DNA from: Streptomyces ardesiacus
Lineage (GTDB): Bacteria; Actinomycetota; Actinomycetes; Streptomycetales; Streptomycetaceae
Direction: 5' to 3'
Assembly (NCBI RefSeq): GCF_003112575.1
Contig: NZ_BEWC01000005.1
Location: forward strand, 434,001-498,000
DNA length: 64,000 nt
Shown: positions 17,820 to 28,296 of the stretch, piece by piece
How positions within the stretch are numbered: position 1 is the stretch's first letter
Layout: every line of letters begins with the position of its first letter
Translations under genes and position numbers: made by a program
The notes under the pieces: model-generated
The model's input: the letters and a program-made list of their open reading frames with translations, nothing else
What the model was told of the DNA's origin: nothing
The model's database searches: none

Positions 17820-18725
17820 TCAGGGCAGCCGCTCCGCGTCGACCCGGGAGAAGACCAGGTCGCTCTCCCCGGTGACCGGCCCGTGCCAGCGGACCGGCGC
17901 CGCCCGGGCCGCACCGCGCAGCGCCCCGGGGTAGCTGCCGGCCGCGTAGTCGTTGGCCAGCCGGTAGACGTGGAACCCGGCCTCCCGCATCACTTCCAGC
18001 AGCTCGTCGGCCCGGTCCCCCAGCCGGGCCATGCGCTCGGGAGCCACCTCGACCGTGATCTCCGCGTCGGGCCGCAGCGCGCCCAGCAGCGGCGCGAGAC
18101 CGCGCACCACGCCCCCCTCGGCGCCCTCGACGTCGATCTTGATCACCCGGGCGGTCGCGATCTCCGCCGGTCGGAGGAGTTCCGGCAGCGGTCTGGCCTC
18201 GGTCTCGAAACGGGACTCCGCCGGGCCGTCGTACGGGACGATGCTGTTCGCGCCCGTGTTCCGGGAGCTGGCGAGCGTGAAGGTCAGCCTCCTGGCGCGG
18301 TCCGACACGGCGGCGTTGAGGGCGCGGACGTTGCCGAGGCCGTTGAGCCGGACGTTGTGCACCAGGCGGCGGTGGAGGTCGGGGGACGCCTCGATCGCGA
18401 CGACCCGGCCCCGGTCACCGACGAGCCGGGCCGCCAGGACGCTGAAGACGCCGATGTTCGCCCCGACGTCGACGAAGCCGTCCCCGGGCTCCAGCCGTCG
18501 CCGCAGCCAGTCCGTCAGGTGCGGTTCCCAGGCGCCGAACAGATACAGGTACCGCTGGATGAGGTCCTGTGTGTCCACGGCGAACCGGCCGCCCGCGCGC
18601 GTCTCGACGACGGCCCGGCGGGGGTGCTCGCGCAGGTGCGCGTCGAGCCGGCGTTCGGCGAGGGCCGCCTTCCCGAGGGTGCCGGGGCCGTTTCGCACGT
18701 ACCGGACGGCGAGGCCGACCAGCAC
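17820..18725 (-). CDS. FkbM family methyltransferase
   Basis: An S-adenosylmethionine-dependent O-methyltransferase of about 301 residues. The SAM-binding motif FVDVGANIGVFSVLAARLVG, the acidic loop VVAIEASPD and the FkbM motif IKIDVEGAEGGVVRGL are all present. The start is uncertain. I chose the GTG at 18725, which avoids a large overlap with the upstream ferredoxin gene; the frame stays open to 18947 with an ATG at 18818. Its substrate is unknown (the family methylates polyketides, glycans and lipids). The ferredoxin is encoded 35 bases upstream in the same direction. Confidence 0.85.
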   Translation of the reverse strand: MLVGLAVRYVRNGPGTLGKAALAERRLDAHLREHPRRAVVETRAGGRFAVDTQDLIQRYLYLFGAWEPHLTDWLRRRLEPGDGFVDVGANIGVFSVLAARLVGDRGRVVAIEASPDLHRRLVHNVRLNGLGNVRALNAAVSDRARRLTFTLASSRNTGANSIVPYDGPAESRFETEARPLPELLRPAEIATARVIKIDVEGAEGGVVRGLAPLLGALRPDAEITVEVAPERMARLGDRADELLEVMREAGFHVYRLANDYAAGSYPGALRGAARAAPVRWHGPVTGESDLVFSRVDAERLP

Positions 18726-18760
18726 CTCGCTCAGAGCGGCGCCCGGCCCGGCCCGGCCGC

Positions 18761-18973
18761 TCAGTCCCGGGCCTCTTCCGTGTCCGTACGGGTGAGGGTG
18801 ATCGCGGCCGACGGGCATCCCTCGACCGCCTCGCGCACCCGCGGGGCGTCGACGGCGTGTTCCCGGCCGGGTATGACGGCGCCCAGACCGTCGACCTGGG
18901 TGAAGACGGAGGGGGCCCGGTGGACGCAGTCGCCGGAGCCGTAGCACTGCTCGGGGTCGAGGGAGATCCTCAC
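18761..18973 (-). CDS. Ferredoxin ([3Fe-4S] type)
   Basis: A 70-residue electron carrier starting VRISLDPEQCYGSGDCV. The cysteine pattern CYGSGDCVHRAP plus a distant CPSAAI (three cluster cysteines with the usual Asp/Gly positions) marks the small ferredoxins that feed cytochrome P450s in Streptomyces. The GTG at 18973 is chosen because the product then has the normal length; a GTG at 19009 is also possible, and GGAGGG lies just before 18973. No P450 is in the window, so the partner must be elsewhere, or the gene serves the FkbM-linked pathway. Confidence 0.9.
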   Translation of the reverse strand: MRISLDPEQCYGSGDCVHRAPSVFTQVDGLGAVIPGREHAVDAPRVREAVEGCPSAAITLTRTDTEEARD

Positions 18974-19150
18974 GCGCCCTCCAGCGGCGGTCGGTTGCGA
19001 AGCCTTCACGACCTGCCTTCCCACGGATCGGCCCACCGAACCCGCCTAGCCCGCCTGCCTGTTGGTGGACCCGGCCCGGCGCTCATAGGATCGTCCGGCA
19101 GCCCCGCCGAGCGCGGGGTGCGAGGTGCCGAGTCGTGACTGGGGGACGGT

Positions 19151-19735
19151 TTGGGGACCGGCGAGCAACTGGTGACGATCGCAGCCGTGCTGCTCGGCGC
19201 GCTGACCACGCACGTCACGAACCACCTGATGGAGCGGAGCAGGAACCGCCACCAACTGCTGACACGGTGGGACGACAAGAAGGTCGACGCCTACGGGGAG
19301 TACGTCGACGCCGTCAAGATGAGGATCGCCGCCTCCGTGCCGCTGTACGAGGCGCGGGAGGGGCTGCGCGAGAGCCACCGCAGCGAGGAGGACCTCCGCG
19401 ACGAACTGGCGGACGCGAGCCGCCGCTGGGGCGCGGCCTTCGAGCGGGTCATGCTGCTCGGCGGGGACGACGCCATCGAGTCCGGGCACGAGCTCAACGT
19501 GCTGCTCGCCGAGATCGACTGGCAGGCCACGGGCCGGGTCGAGGGCACCCTGGAGGAGTGGCGGGAGCGGCACCGGGCCGCGTTCCGTGCCATCAACGCC
19601 TTCCACGAGGACGCCCGGGCGGATCTCGGCATCCGGGGCCGCGTCACCGGCGAGAAGCATCCCGAGCGGGATCTGCTGGTCCCGTCCGCCCGGCGTCCCG
19701 GCCGCCGGCTGGCGGAGACCGACGGCGAGGGCTGA
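19151..19735 (+). CDS. Hypothetical membrane-anchored helical protein
   Basis: A 194-residue protein with an N-terminal hydrophobic segment (LVTIAAVLLGALTTHVTNHL) and then a long charged helical part (RWDDKKVDAYGEYVDAVKMR, LEEWRERHRAAFRAINAFH) that may form a coiled coil, facing the cytoplasm by the positive-inside rule. The start is weak: TTG at 19151 after a GGGGGA stretch, or GTG at 19172. No enzymatic motif is seen and I do not recognise the family. It is the gene upstream of the large STAND NTPase, 436 bases away, in the same direction. Confidence 0.6.
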   Translation: MGTGEQLVTIAAVLLGALTTHVTNHLMERSRNRHQLLTRWDDKKVDAYGEYVDAVKMRIAASVPLYEAREGLRESHRSEEDLRDELADASRRWGAAFERVMLLGGDDAIESGHELNVLLAEIDWQATGRVEGTLEEWRERHRAAFRAINAFHEDARADLGIRGRVTGEKHPERDLLVPSARRPGRRLAETDGEG

Positions 19736-20171
19736 CCGCGGGAGCTGACCGCGGCAGCTGACCGCGAGGACCGGACGTGAGGACCGGACACGTACACCGG
19801 CCGCGAGGCTTCGCGCGTGCCGCGCGGGGAGATACGCGTCGGCATGGTTTGGCTCCGGTCCCTCCCCTCGTGGGGACCGGTGCCACACCATGCCGGCGCC
19901 GTTTTCTCGTGCGGCAGCCGGACGGCGGGACTCCGGGAGCGGCGGCCCGCCGAAAGCTGACCGAGAACGTGCGGCCTCGTGGGGTGGCTCTCCGAGGCCC
20001 GGGCCGCTGACCTGTCCGGGTGCCGCAAAGCCGCCTCGCCACTGCGACGCGATCCTGCCACCCGAGGTCGCCCCCGAGGAGGCACCGGAACCGCGGAACC
20101 GCTGTAGCCGCAGGTCAGCCGTATAGAGTGAGTTTTCCGGTCCGGACGTCCAGGTGCGGGGGAAGTTAGGA
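19736..20171. other. Intergenic region with a large hairpin before the STAND NTPase gene
   Basis: No credible gene in these 436 bases. A candidate -10 TATAGA lies at 20122-20127, 45 bases before the NTPase start. A long imperfect inverted repeat is listed separately at 19840-19895. Confidence 0.5.
19840..19895. repeat. Large imperfect inverted repeat
   Basis: The outer stem CGGCATGGT (19840-19848) pairs with ACCATGCCG (19887-19895). It continues inward through GGC/GCC and CCGGTCCC/GGGACCGG with only two mismatches, giving about 21 paired bases and a short loop. It could be a terminator for the gene ending at 19735 or the footprint of a small mobile element. Confidence 0.7.
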
Positions 20172-23100
20172 GTGGAGGCCTTGAGTTTCGACTCAGGGGC
20201 ACGCACGGCCTTCGCGGAACGCCTCGCTCTGCTGTACAGGGAGGCCGGCAATCCTCCCCTCAAACGCGTGTCCGAGGCCGTCGTCCGGCTCCAGCGGGTC
20301 GACGAACGGGGCCGGCCCGTACGGGTCTCCGCCCAGCGGATCAGCGACTGGCGGCGCGGGAAGAACGTGCCCGCCCAGTTCACGGCTCTCGCGGCCGTCC
20401 TGCACGTCCTCATACCGCAGGCGCGGCGCGCCCGGCCGGTACCGGTCTCCGCCGGCCTGTACGACCTGGCCCAGTGGCAGCGCCTGTGGGAGCGGGCGAT
20501 GGCCGACCCGACCGGGGAACGGCCCGCGTCGCCCGCGGCCGACGAGCAGCCCGCCGCCGAGGCCGCGGCGACGCCGGGCGGGGTCTGTCCGTACCGAGGA
20601 CTGGCCGCCTACCGCCCGCAGGACGCCGGCTGGTTCTTCGGGCGGGAGCAGAGCACGCGGGCCCTCGTCGCCCAGCTCCGCGCCACGCGCGACACGGGCG
20701 GCCTGGTCATGCTCGTGGGCGCCTCGGGGGCCGGGAAGTCCTCGCTGCTGAACGCCGGCCTGGTGCCCGCCCTGCGCGCCGGCGCAGCGCACACCGGGGA
20801 CGGTCCGCCCCGGCGGGTGCTCCAGCTCGTCCCGGGGACCGACCCGCTGGGGGAACTGACCCGCCTGGTACCGCAGCTCACGCCCGTCGTCGGCGCCGTG
20901 CGGGAGGCGGTGGCGCAGGGGACGGCCACCGCGGAGCCGGGCGCCTCCGGGGCCGGGGGCGCGGCGGACCCGGGTTCCGACGACGCCGCCCGGGCGGTCT
21001 TCGCGGCGTGGGCTGCGTGGGCGGCATGGACGGCGCGCACGGAGGAGCGGGACGGTCCGGACGGGACGCGAGGGCCCGAGGGAACGCAGGAGTCGGAAGG
21101 GACGCAGGAGCCCGAGGGGACGCGGGGGTCTGAAGGAACGCAGGAGCCGCTGGGCACGCAGGAGCCGGAGGGGCCGGACGAGCCGGAGGGGCCGGAGGGA
21201 CCGGAGCGGCCAGAGAGGCCAGAGAGGCAGCAGGAATCGGGCAGCACAGCCGGTACGCATGCCCCCCGGGCCCCCCGCACCGCACACACCGGCCCGGTGA
21301 CCCCCGCACCCCCGCCCGCCGCTCCTCCGGTCGTCATCGTGGACCAGTTCGAGGAGCTCTTCACGCTCTGCGCCGACGAGACGGACCGGCGCGTGTTCAT
21401 CCGGCTGCTCCAGGCGGCCTGCGTGCCCGGCGCCGACGGGGACCCGGCGCCGGTCCAGGTGACACTGGGCGTGCGCGCCGACTTCTACGACCAGTGCCTG
21501 CGGTACCCGGAACTGGCCGACGCCCTCCAGCACCGGCACATGGTGCTCGGACCGCTGACCACCGCGGAACTGCGCGAGGCGGTGACCGCGCCCGCCCGCG
21601 CCGTCGGCATGGAACTCGAGCCGGGACTCGCCGAGCTGATCATCCGCGAGGTCAGCACCGACGGCCCGCGCGGAGCGCACGACGCGGGCGTGCTGCCACT
21701 CCTCTCCCACGCCCTGCTCGCCACCTGGCAGCGCCGCAAGGCCGGCCGGCTGACGCTGGCCGGCTACCGCGCGGCCGGCGGCATCCAGGGCGCGGTGGCC
21801 GCTACCGCCGAGCGGGCCTGGTCCGGCCTGGACCCGGCGGCCCGCACCGCCGCGCGGCTGCTGCTGCTCAGGCTGGTCCGGCTGAGCGAGGACTCCCAGG
21901 CCACCCGCAGACGCAGTACGCGGCGCCGGCTGGCCGAGGAGTCGGGCGACCCGGGCAAGACCGAGGAGTCCCTCGAGGCGCTGGTGCGGGCCCGGCTGGT
22001 GACGCTCGACGCGGACACCGTGGAGATCACCCACGAGGCGCTGCTGCACGCCTGGCCCCGGCTGCGCAACTGGATCGACGAGGACCGCGCCGGGAACCTG
22101 CTGCGCCAGCGGCTGGAGGAGGACGGACTGGCCTGGGAGGAGTCGGACCGCGACTCCGCGCTGCTCTACCGGGGCTCGCGGCTGGCGCAGGCCAGCGGCT
22201 GGGCGAAGTCGGCCGGCGACACCCTGCTGACCCGCAGCGCGGTGGAGTTCCTGGCCGCCGCGGTCAGACTGCGCAGGCGCACCGTCATGATCAGCCGTAC
22301 CGCGGTCTCGGTGGTGGTCGTCCTGGCCCTGGTGGCCGTCGGCTCGGCGGTGCTCGCCTGGCAGCAGCGCAACGACGCCGTCTTCGAGCAGGTGGTCGCC
22401 GAGGCGGACCGGGTCCAGGACACCGACCCCTCGCTGTCGGCCCAGCTCGACCTGGCGGCACACCGCCTGCGGCCGGACGACGAGGACGTCAGGAACCGGC
22501 TGATCTCGATCGTGAACGCGCCCCTGGCCACCCCGCTCCTCGGCCACACGGGCGCCGTCTACCTCACCTCGTTCAGCCCCGACGGGCGGACCTTGGCGAC
22601 GGCCAGCTACGACCGCACCGTCCGGCTCTGGGACGTCTCGGACCCCGGCCGCCCCGAACAGCTCGGCAAGCCCCTCACCGGGCACACCAGTTGGGTGAGC
22701 ACCGCCGTCTTCAGCCCCGACGGCCGCACCCTGGCCAGCGCCTCGGACGACGGCACGATCCGGCTGTGGGACGTACGCGACCCCAGTCGTCCGCGCCCGC
22801 TCGGCGCCCCGCTGCCCGGCCGCGGCGGCACCGTCTACCTGCTCGCCTTCAGCCCGGACGGGCGCACCCTGGCCAGTGCCCACGACGACCACGCCGTACG
22901 CCTGTGGAACGTGGCCGACCCGCGGTCCCCCGAGGCGCTGGGCACCCTGACCGGCCCCACCGCGGCGGTGCGCTCGGTGGCCTTCAGCCCCGACGGCCAC
23001 ACGCTCGCCGCCGGCGGCGACGACGACAAGGTCAGACTCTGGGACGTCACCGACCCCGCGCGGGCCGAGCCCGTCGGCACACCGCTCACCGGCCACGGCG

Positions 23101-24509
23101 GCCTGGTGCACTCCGTGGCCTTCAGCCCCGACGGCCGCACCCTGGCCAGCGGCAGCGCGGACGACACCGTCCGCCTCTGGGACGTCACCGACCCGGCCCG
23201 GACCGAACCGGCCGGCGCACCGCTCACCGGCCACAGCGGCCCCGTCTGGGCGGTCGCGTTCAGCCCCGACGGCGCCATGCTCGCCGCGAGCAGCGCGGAC
23301 AGTACGGCGAGCCTGTGGAACGTCAGCGACCCGGCCTACCCCTCCCAGGTCGGCGTGCCCCTCGCCGGGGGCAGCGGCGAGATGTACGCCCTCGGCTTCA
23401 GCCCCGACGGCCGCACCCTCGCCACCGGCAGCGGCGACAGCAAGGTCCGCCTGTGGTCGCTGCCCACGTCGGACATGATCGGCCGGATCGGTGCCTTCCG
23501 CCCGGACGGGCGCGTCCTGGCCACCGCGGCCCGCGACGGCAGGGTCCGGCTGTGGAACGTGGCGGACGCCTCCCGGCCCGTGTCCCTGAGCGCCCCCTTC
23601 CGGCCGGGGGAGGGCGACATACGGTCGCTGGAGTTCTCGCCGGACGGGGACACGCTCGCGGTGCTCGCCGGGGGCCGCACGCTGCAGTTGTGGGACGTCA
23701 CCGATCCGGCCGGGCCCCGGGCCCACGGACCGCCCGTGGCCCTGGACACCCGCTACGCGGGCCCCGACACCCTCGCGTTCGGCCCGGACGGCCGCACCCT
23801 GGCCACGGCGCACGACGACCGGACCGTCCAGTTGTGGGACACCGCTGACCCGTCCCGCCCCCGCCGCCTGGGCAAGCCGCTCACCGGCCACACGGGATAC
23901 GTCAACACCCTCGCCTTCAGCCCCGACGGCCGCACCCTCGCCAGCGGCAGCGCGGACGACACCGTCCGCCTCTGGGACGTCACCGATCCCGCGCACGCCA
24001 CTCTTCTCGGCGCGCCCCGCACCGGGCACCTCGGCCCCGTCAACGCCCTGTCCTACAGCCCCGACGGCCGCACCCTCGCCAGCGGCAGCGACGACGGCAC
24101 GGTCCGGCTGTGGGACGTCACGAAGCGGTCCGGGACGTCCGGGGCCGAGGCCACGCTCGCCGGGCACACCGACTCGGTGGTGTCACTGACGTTCAGCCAG
24201 GACGGCGCCACCCTGGCCAGCGGCGCCAACGACAACACCGTCCGGCTCTGGAGCGTCTCCGACCCCGCCCGGGCCACCCCCATCGGCCAGGCGATGAGCC
24301 CCAACACCAAGGCCGGCACCTTCCTGTCCTTCAGCCCCGTGCACCACATGCTCGGGGTCTCCAGCGGCACGGACACCGTCCGGCTGTGGAGCCTGGACGT
24401 GGACGACGCCATCGACCGCATCTGCTCCGCCACCCGGGGCGTGCTGACCGAGGAGAAGTGGCACGAGTACCTGCCGCGCCTCGACTACGCGTCACCGTGC
24501 GACCACTGA
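20172..24509 (+). CDS. Large membrane STAND NTPase with 14 WD40 repeats
   Basis: A 1445-residue signalling ATPase. Order: a helix-turn-helix-like N-terminal domain (about residues 1-90, with RVSAQRISDWRRGKNVPAQF); an NTPase core with Walker A GASGAGKSS near residue 185 and Walker B VVIVDQFEELF near 390, split by about 110 low-complexity residues; the STAND winged-helix signature EITHEALLHAWPRLRNW; one membrane helix near 710-731; and fourteen WD40 repeats (about 790-1430), each ending in an RLWDV-like motif, enough for two seven-bladed propellers. STAND proteins switch on when their sensor domain binds a trigger; some act in phage defence, others in development. No effector is visible in the protein itself. 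The GTG at 20172 follows GGAAG; other starts nearby change little. Confidence 0.93.
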   Translation: MEALSFDSGARTAFAERLALLYREAGNPPLKRVSEAVVRLQRVDERGRPVRVSAQRISDWRRGKNVPAQFTALAAVLHVLIPQARRARPVPVSAGLYDLAQWQRLWERAMADPTGERPASPAADEQPAAEAAATPGGVCPYRGLAAYRPQDAGWFFGREQSTRALVAQLRATRDTGGLVMLVGASGAGKSSLLNAGLVPALRAGAAHTGDGPPRRVLQLVPGTDPLGELTRLVPQLTPVVGAVREAVAQGTATAEPGASGAGGAADPGSDDAARAVFAAWAAWAAWTARTEERDGPDGTRGPEGTQESEGTQEPEGTRGSEGTQEPLGTQEPEGPDEPEGPEGPERPERPERQQESGSTAGTHAPRAPRTAHTGPVTPAPPPAAPPVVIVDQFEELFTLCADETDRRVFIRLLQAACVPGADGDPAPVQVTLGVRADFYDQCLRYPELADALQHRHMVLGPLTTAELREAVTAPARAVGMELEPGLAELIIREVSTDGPRGAHDAGVLPLLSHALLATWQRRKAGRLTLAGYRAAGGIQGAVAATAERAWSGLDPAARTAARLLLLRLVRLSEDSQATRRRSTRRRLAEESGDPGKTEESLEALVRARLVTLDADTVEITHEALLHAWPRLRNWIDEDRAGNLLRQRLEEDGLAWEESDRDSALLYRGSRLAQASGWAKSAGDTLLTRSAVEFLAAAVRLRRRTVMISRTAVSVVVVLALVAVGSAVLAWQQRNDAVFEQVVAEADRVQDTDPSLSAQLDLAAHRLRPDDEDVRNRLISIVNAPLATPLLGHTGAVYLTSFSPDGRTLATASYDRTVRLWDVSDPGRPEQLGKPLTGHTSWVSTAVFSPDGRTLASASDDGTIRLWDVRDPSRPRPLGAPLPGRGGTVYLLAFSPDGRTLASAHDDHAVRLWNVADPRSPEALGTLTGPTAAVRSVAFSPDGHTLAAGGDDDKVRLWDVTDPARAEPVGTPLTGHGGLVHSVAFSPDGRTLASGSADDTVRLWDVTDPARTEPAGAPLTGHSGPVWAVAFSPDGAMLAASSADSTASLWNVSDPAYPSQVGVPLAGGSGEMYALGFSPDGRTLATGSGDSKVRLWSLPTSDMIGRIGAFRPDGRVLATAARDGRVRLWNVADASRPVSLSAPFRPGEGDIRSLEFSPDGDTLAVLAGGRTLQLWDVTDPAGPRAHGPPVALDTRYAGPDTLAFGPDGRTLATAHDDRTVQLWDTADPSRPRRLGKPLTGHTGYVNTLAFSPDGRTLASGSADDTVRLWDVTDPAHATLLGAPRTGHLGPVNALSYSPDGRTLASGSDDGTVRLWDVTKRSGTSGAEATLAGHTDSVVSLTFSQDGATLASGANDNTVRLWSVSDPARATPIGQAMSPNTKAGTFLSFSPVHHMLGVSSGTDTVRLWSLDVDDAIDRICSATRGVLTEEKWHEYLPRLDYASPCDH

Positions 24510-24604
24510 CCACCCCACCGGCCCGTGATCCCCGTCACATCAACGGCACCCGACCGACCAGTCGGCACCCACTGGACACCCGCGCTTGTTAGCCTTGGCC
24601 ACAG

Positions 24605-24648
24605 CCCGGCCGCTGGCGCATCCCCCGTCGCCAGCGGCCGGGTTTTTT
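24605..24648 (+). terminator. Rho-independent terminator after the STAND NTPase gene
   Basis: A perfect 14-bp stem CCCGGCCGCTGGCG (24605-24618) with CGCCAGCGGCCGGG (24629-24642) is followed by six T residues. This is the most canonical terminator in the window. Confidence 0.9.
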
Positions 24649-24690
24649 CCTGCCCGCCACCCCACCCGACGAGCAGGGACCCCGAACGCC

Positions 24691-24724
24691 GAAGACCCCC
24701 AACCGAATCCGGCTGGGGGTCTTC
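24691..24724 (-). terminator. Hairpin after tRNA-Ile
   Basis: GAAGACCCCCA (24691-24701) pairs with TGGGGGTCTTC (24714-24724), five bases past the tRNA 3' end on the minus strand. No T-tract. Confidence 0.6.
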
Positions 24725-24728
24725 GTAC

Positions 24729-24805
24729 TGGTGGGGCTAACAGGATTTGAACCTGTGGCCTCATCCTTATCAGGGATGCGCTCTAACCAACTGAGCTATA
24801 GCCCC
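24729..24805 (-). tRNA. tRNA-Ile (anticodon GAT)
   Basis: Minus-strand cloverleaf: acceptor GGGGCTA pairs with TAGCCCC, discriminator A, the anticodon loop CTGATAA carries GAT, and the T arm is ACAGGTTCAAATCCTGT. CCA is genome-encoded at 24729-24731, unlike the tRNA-Ala at 10987. It lies downstream of the gyrase genes. Confidence 0.97.
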
Positions 24806-24915
24806 GCCGCGCTCTGCGGTGGTGTCCCGCGCGCTGACTCCTGAAGATTAGCGCACGAGGCGGGCAGTCCCAAAATCGGTTGTCGCGCGGCTGACGAGCA
24901 CGGTCGGCTCGCGGA

Positions 24916-25641
24916 TCACTCGTCCTCGGCGAGGGTCAGCTCCACCCCGCCGACGAAGCCGGCGGACAGGTTGTAGATGAACGCGCCGAGGGTCGCCAGG
25001 GCCGTCGCGAGGACGACGTCGATGACCGCGATGATCGTCGTGAACATCAGCACGTTGGGCAGCGACAGGAAGGACTGCAGGTCGAAGCCGTTGGACTCGT
25101 TGGAGCCGGTGGCCTCGGCGATCGTGCCGCCGACCGTGGAGAAGACGCCCATGGCGTCCATGACCATCCACAGCACGGCGGACGCGACGATGGTGCAGAT
25201 GCCGAGGGCGATGGAGAGCAGGAAGCTGACCTTCATCACCGACCACGGGTCGGCCTTCGACACCCGCAGGCGCGCCTTGCGGACGCGGGGCGTGGTGCGG
25301 GCGCCGGTGCGCGGGCGGCGCACGGCGGACGCATTGCCGCCCTGGGTCTGGTAGGCCTGCGGCGGGTGGTAGGGCCCACCGGGCTGCTGCGGCTGCCGTT
25401 CCCCCGGCAGCGGCGAGGCCGCCTGCCGTGTCCGCTGGCCTCGGGTGTCCGTCACAGTTCCCCCCTGGGATCCATGCGTTGAGGACGAGCTCCCCGAGTG
25501 CGAGTCGGTCGCTCCGTCGTCGATCTTGCGCAGTTGAGTCGTGTGCGAATCCGTCGCACGCGCGGCGGAGCCACGGCCGCCGCCGCCCGTTTCCGTACCC
25601 GTGGGGGTACCGGCCGATCCGGCGCCCGTGGCTCCGCTCAC
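24916..25641 (-). CDS. DUF3566 domain membrane protein
   Basis: A 241-residue protein with a hydrophilic N-terminal half (Ser/Thr/Gly/Gln-rich, cytoplasmic) and a C-terminal DUF3566 domain (about residues 120-235) of two or three helices: KVSFLLSIALGICTIVASAVLWMV and FTTIIAVIDVVLATALATL, ending in an acidic tail. Genes for this family sit directly downstream of gyrA across actinobacteria, as here, 18 bases after the gyrA stop, so co-transcription with gyrA is likely. Function is unknown; the conserved position hints at a link with DNA topology or the membrane-associated origin. Confidence 0.88.
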   Translation of the reverse strand: MSGATGAGSAGTPTGTETGGGGRGSAARATDSHTTQLRKIDDGATDSHSGSSSSTHGSQGGTVTDTRGQRTRQAASPLPGERQPQQPGGPYHPPQAYQTQGGNASAVRRPRTGARTTPRVRKARLRVSKADPWSVMKVSFLLSIALGICTIVASAVLWMVMDAMGVFSTVGGTIAEATGSNESNGFDLQSFLSLPNVLMFTTIIAVIDVVLATALATLGAFIYNLSAGFVGGVELTLAEDE

Positions 25642-25659
25642 GATGACTCTCTCCTCGTG

Positions 25660-28254
<2,595 letters not shown>

Positions 28255-28296
28255 TGCTGGTGAAGGTCCTTCCTGGTGCGGTCAGCCGTGACCGAC

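Noticed and set aside
20193..24167. A 1324-codon minus-strand open frame
   Set aside because: It mirrors the WD40 repeats of the STAND gene on the other strand, with repetitive GVGDVPEADG-like sequence and no family.
22540..24470. A CRISPR-like array
   Set aside because: The regularly spaced repeats are in-frame WD40 coding units of about 130 bases with coding spacers; no CRISPR repeat or cas gene.
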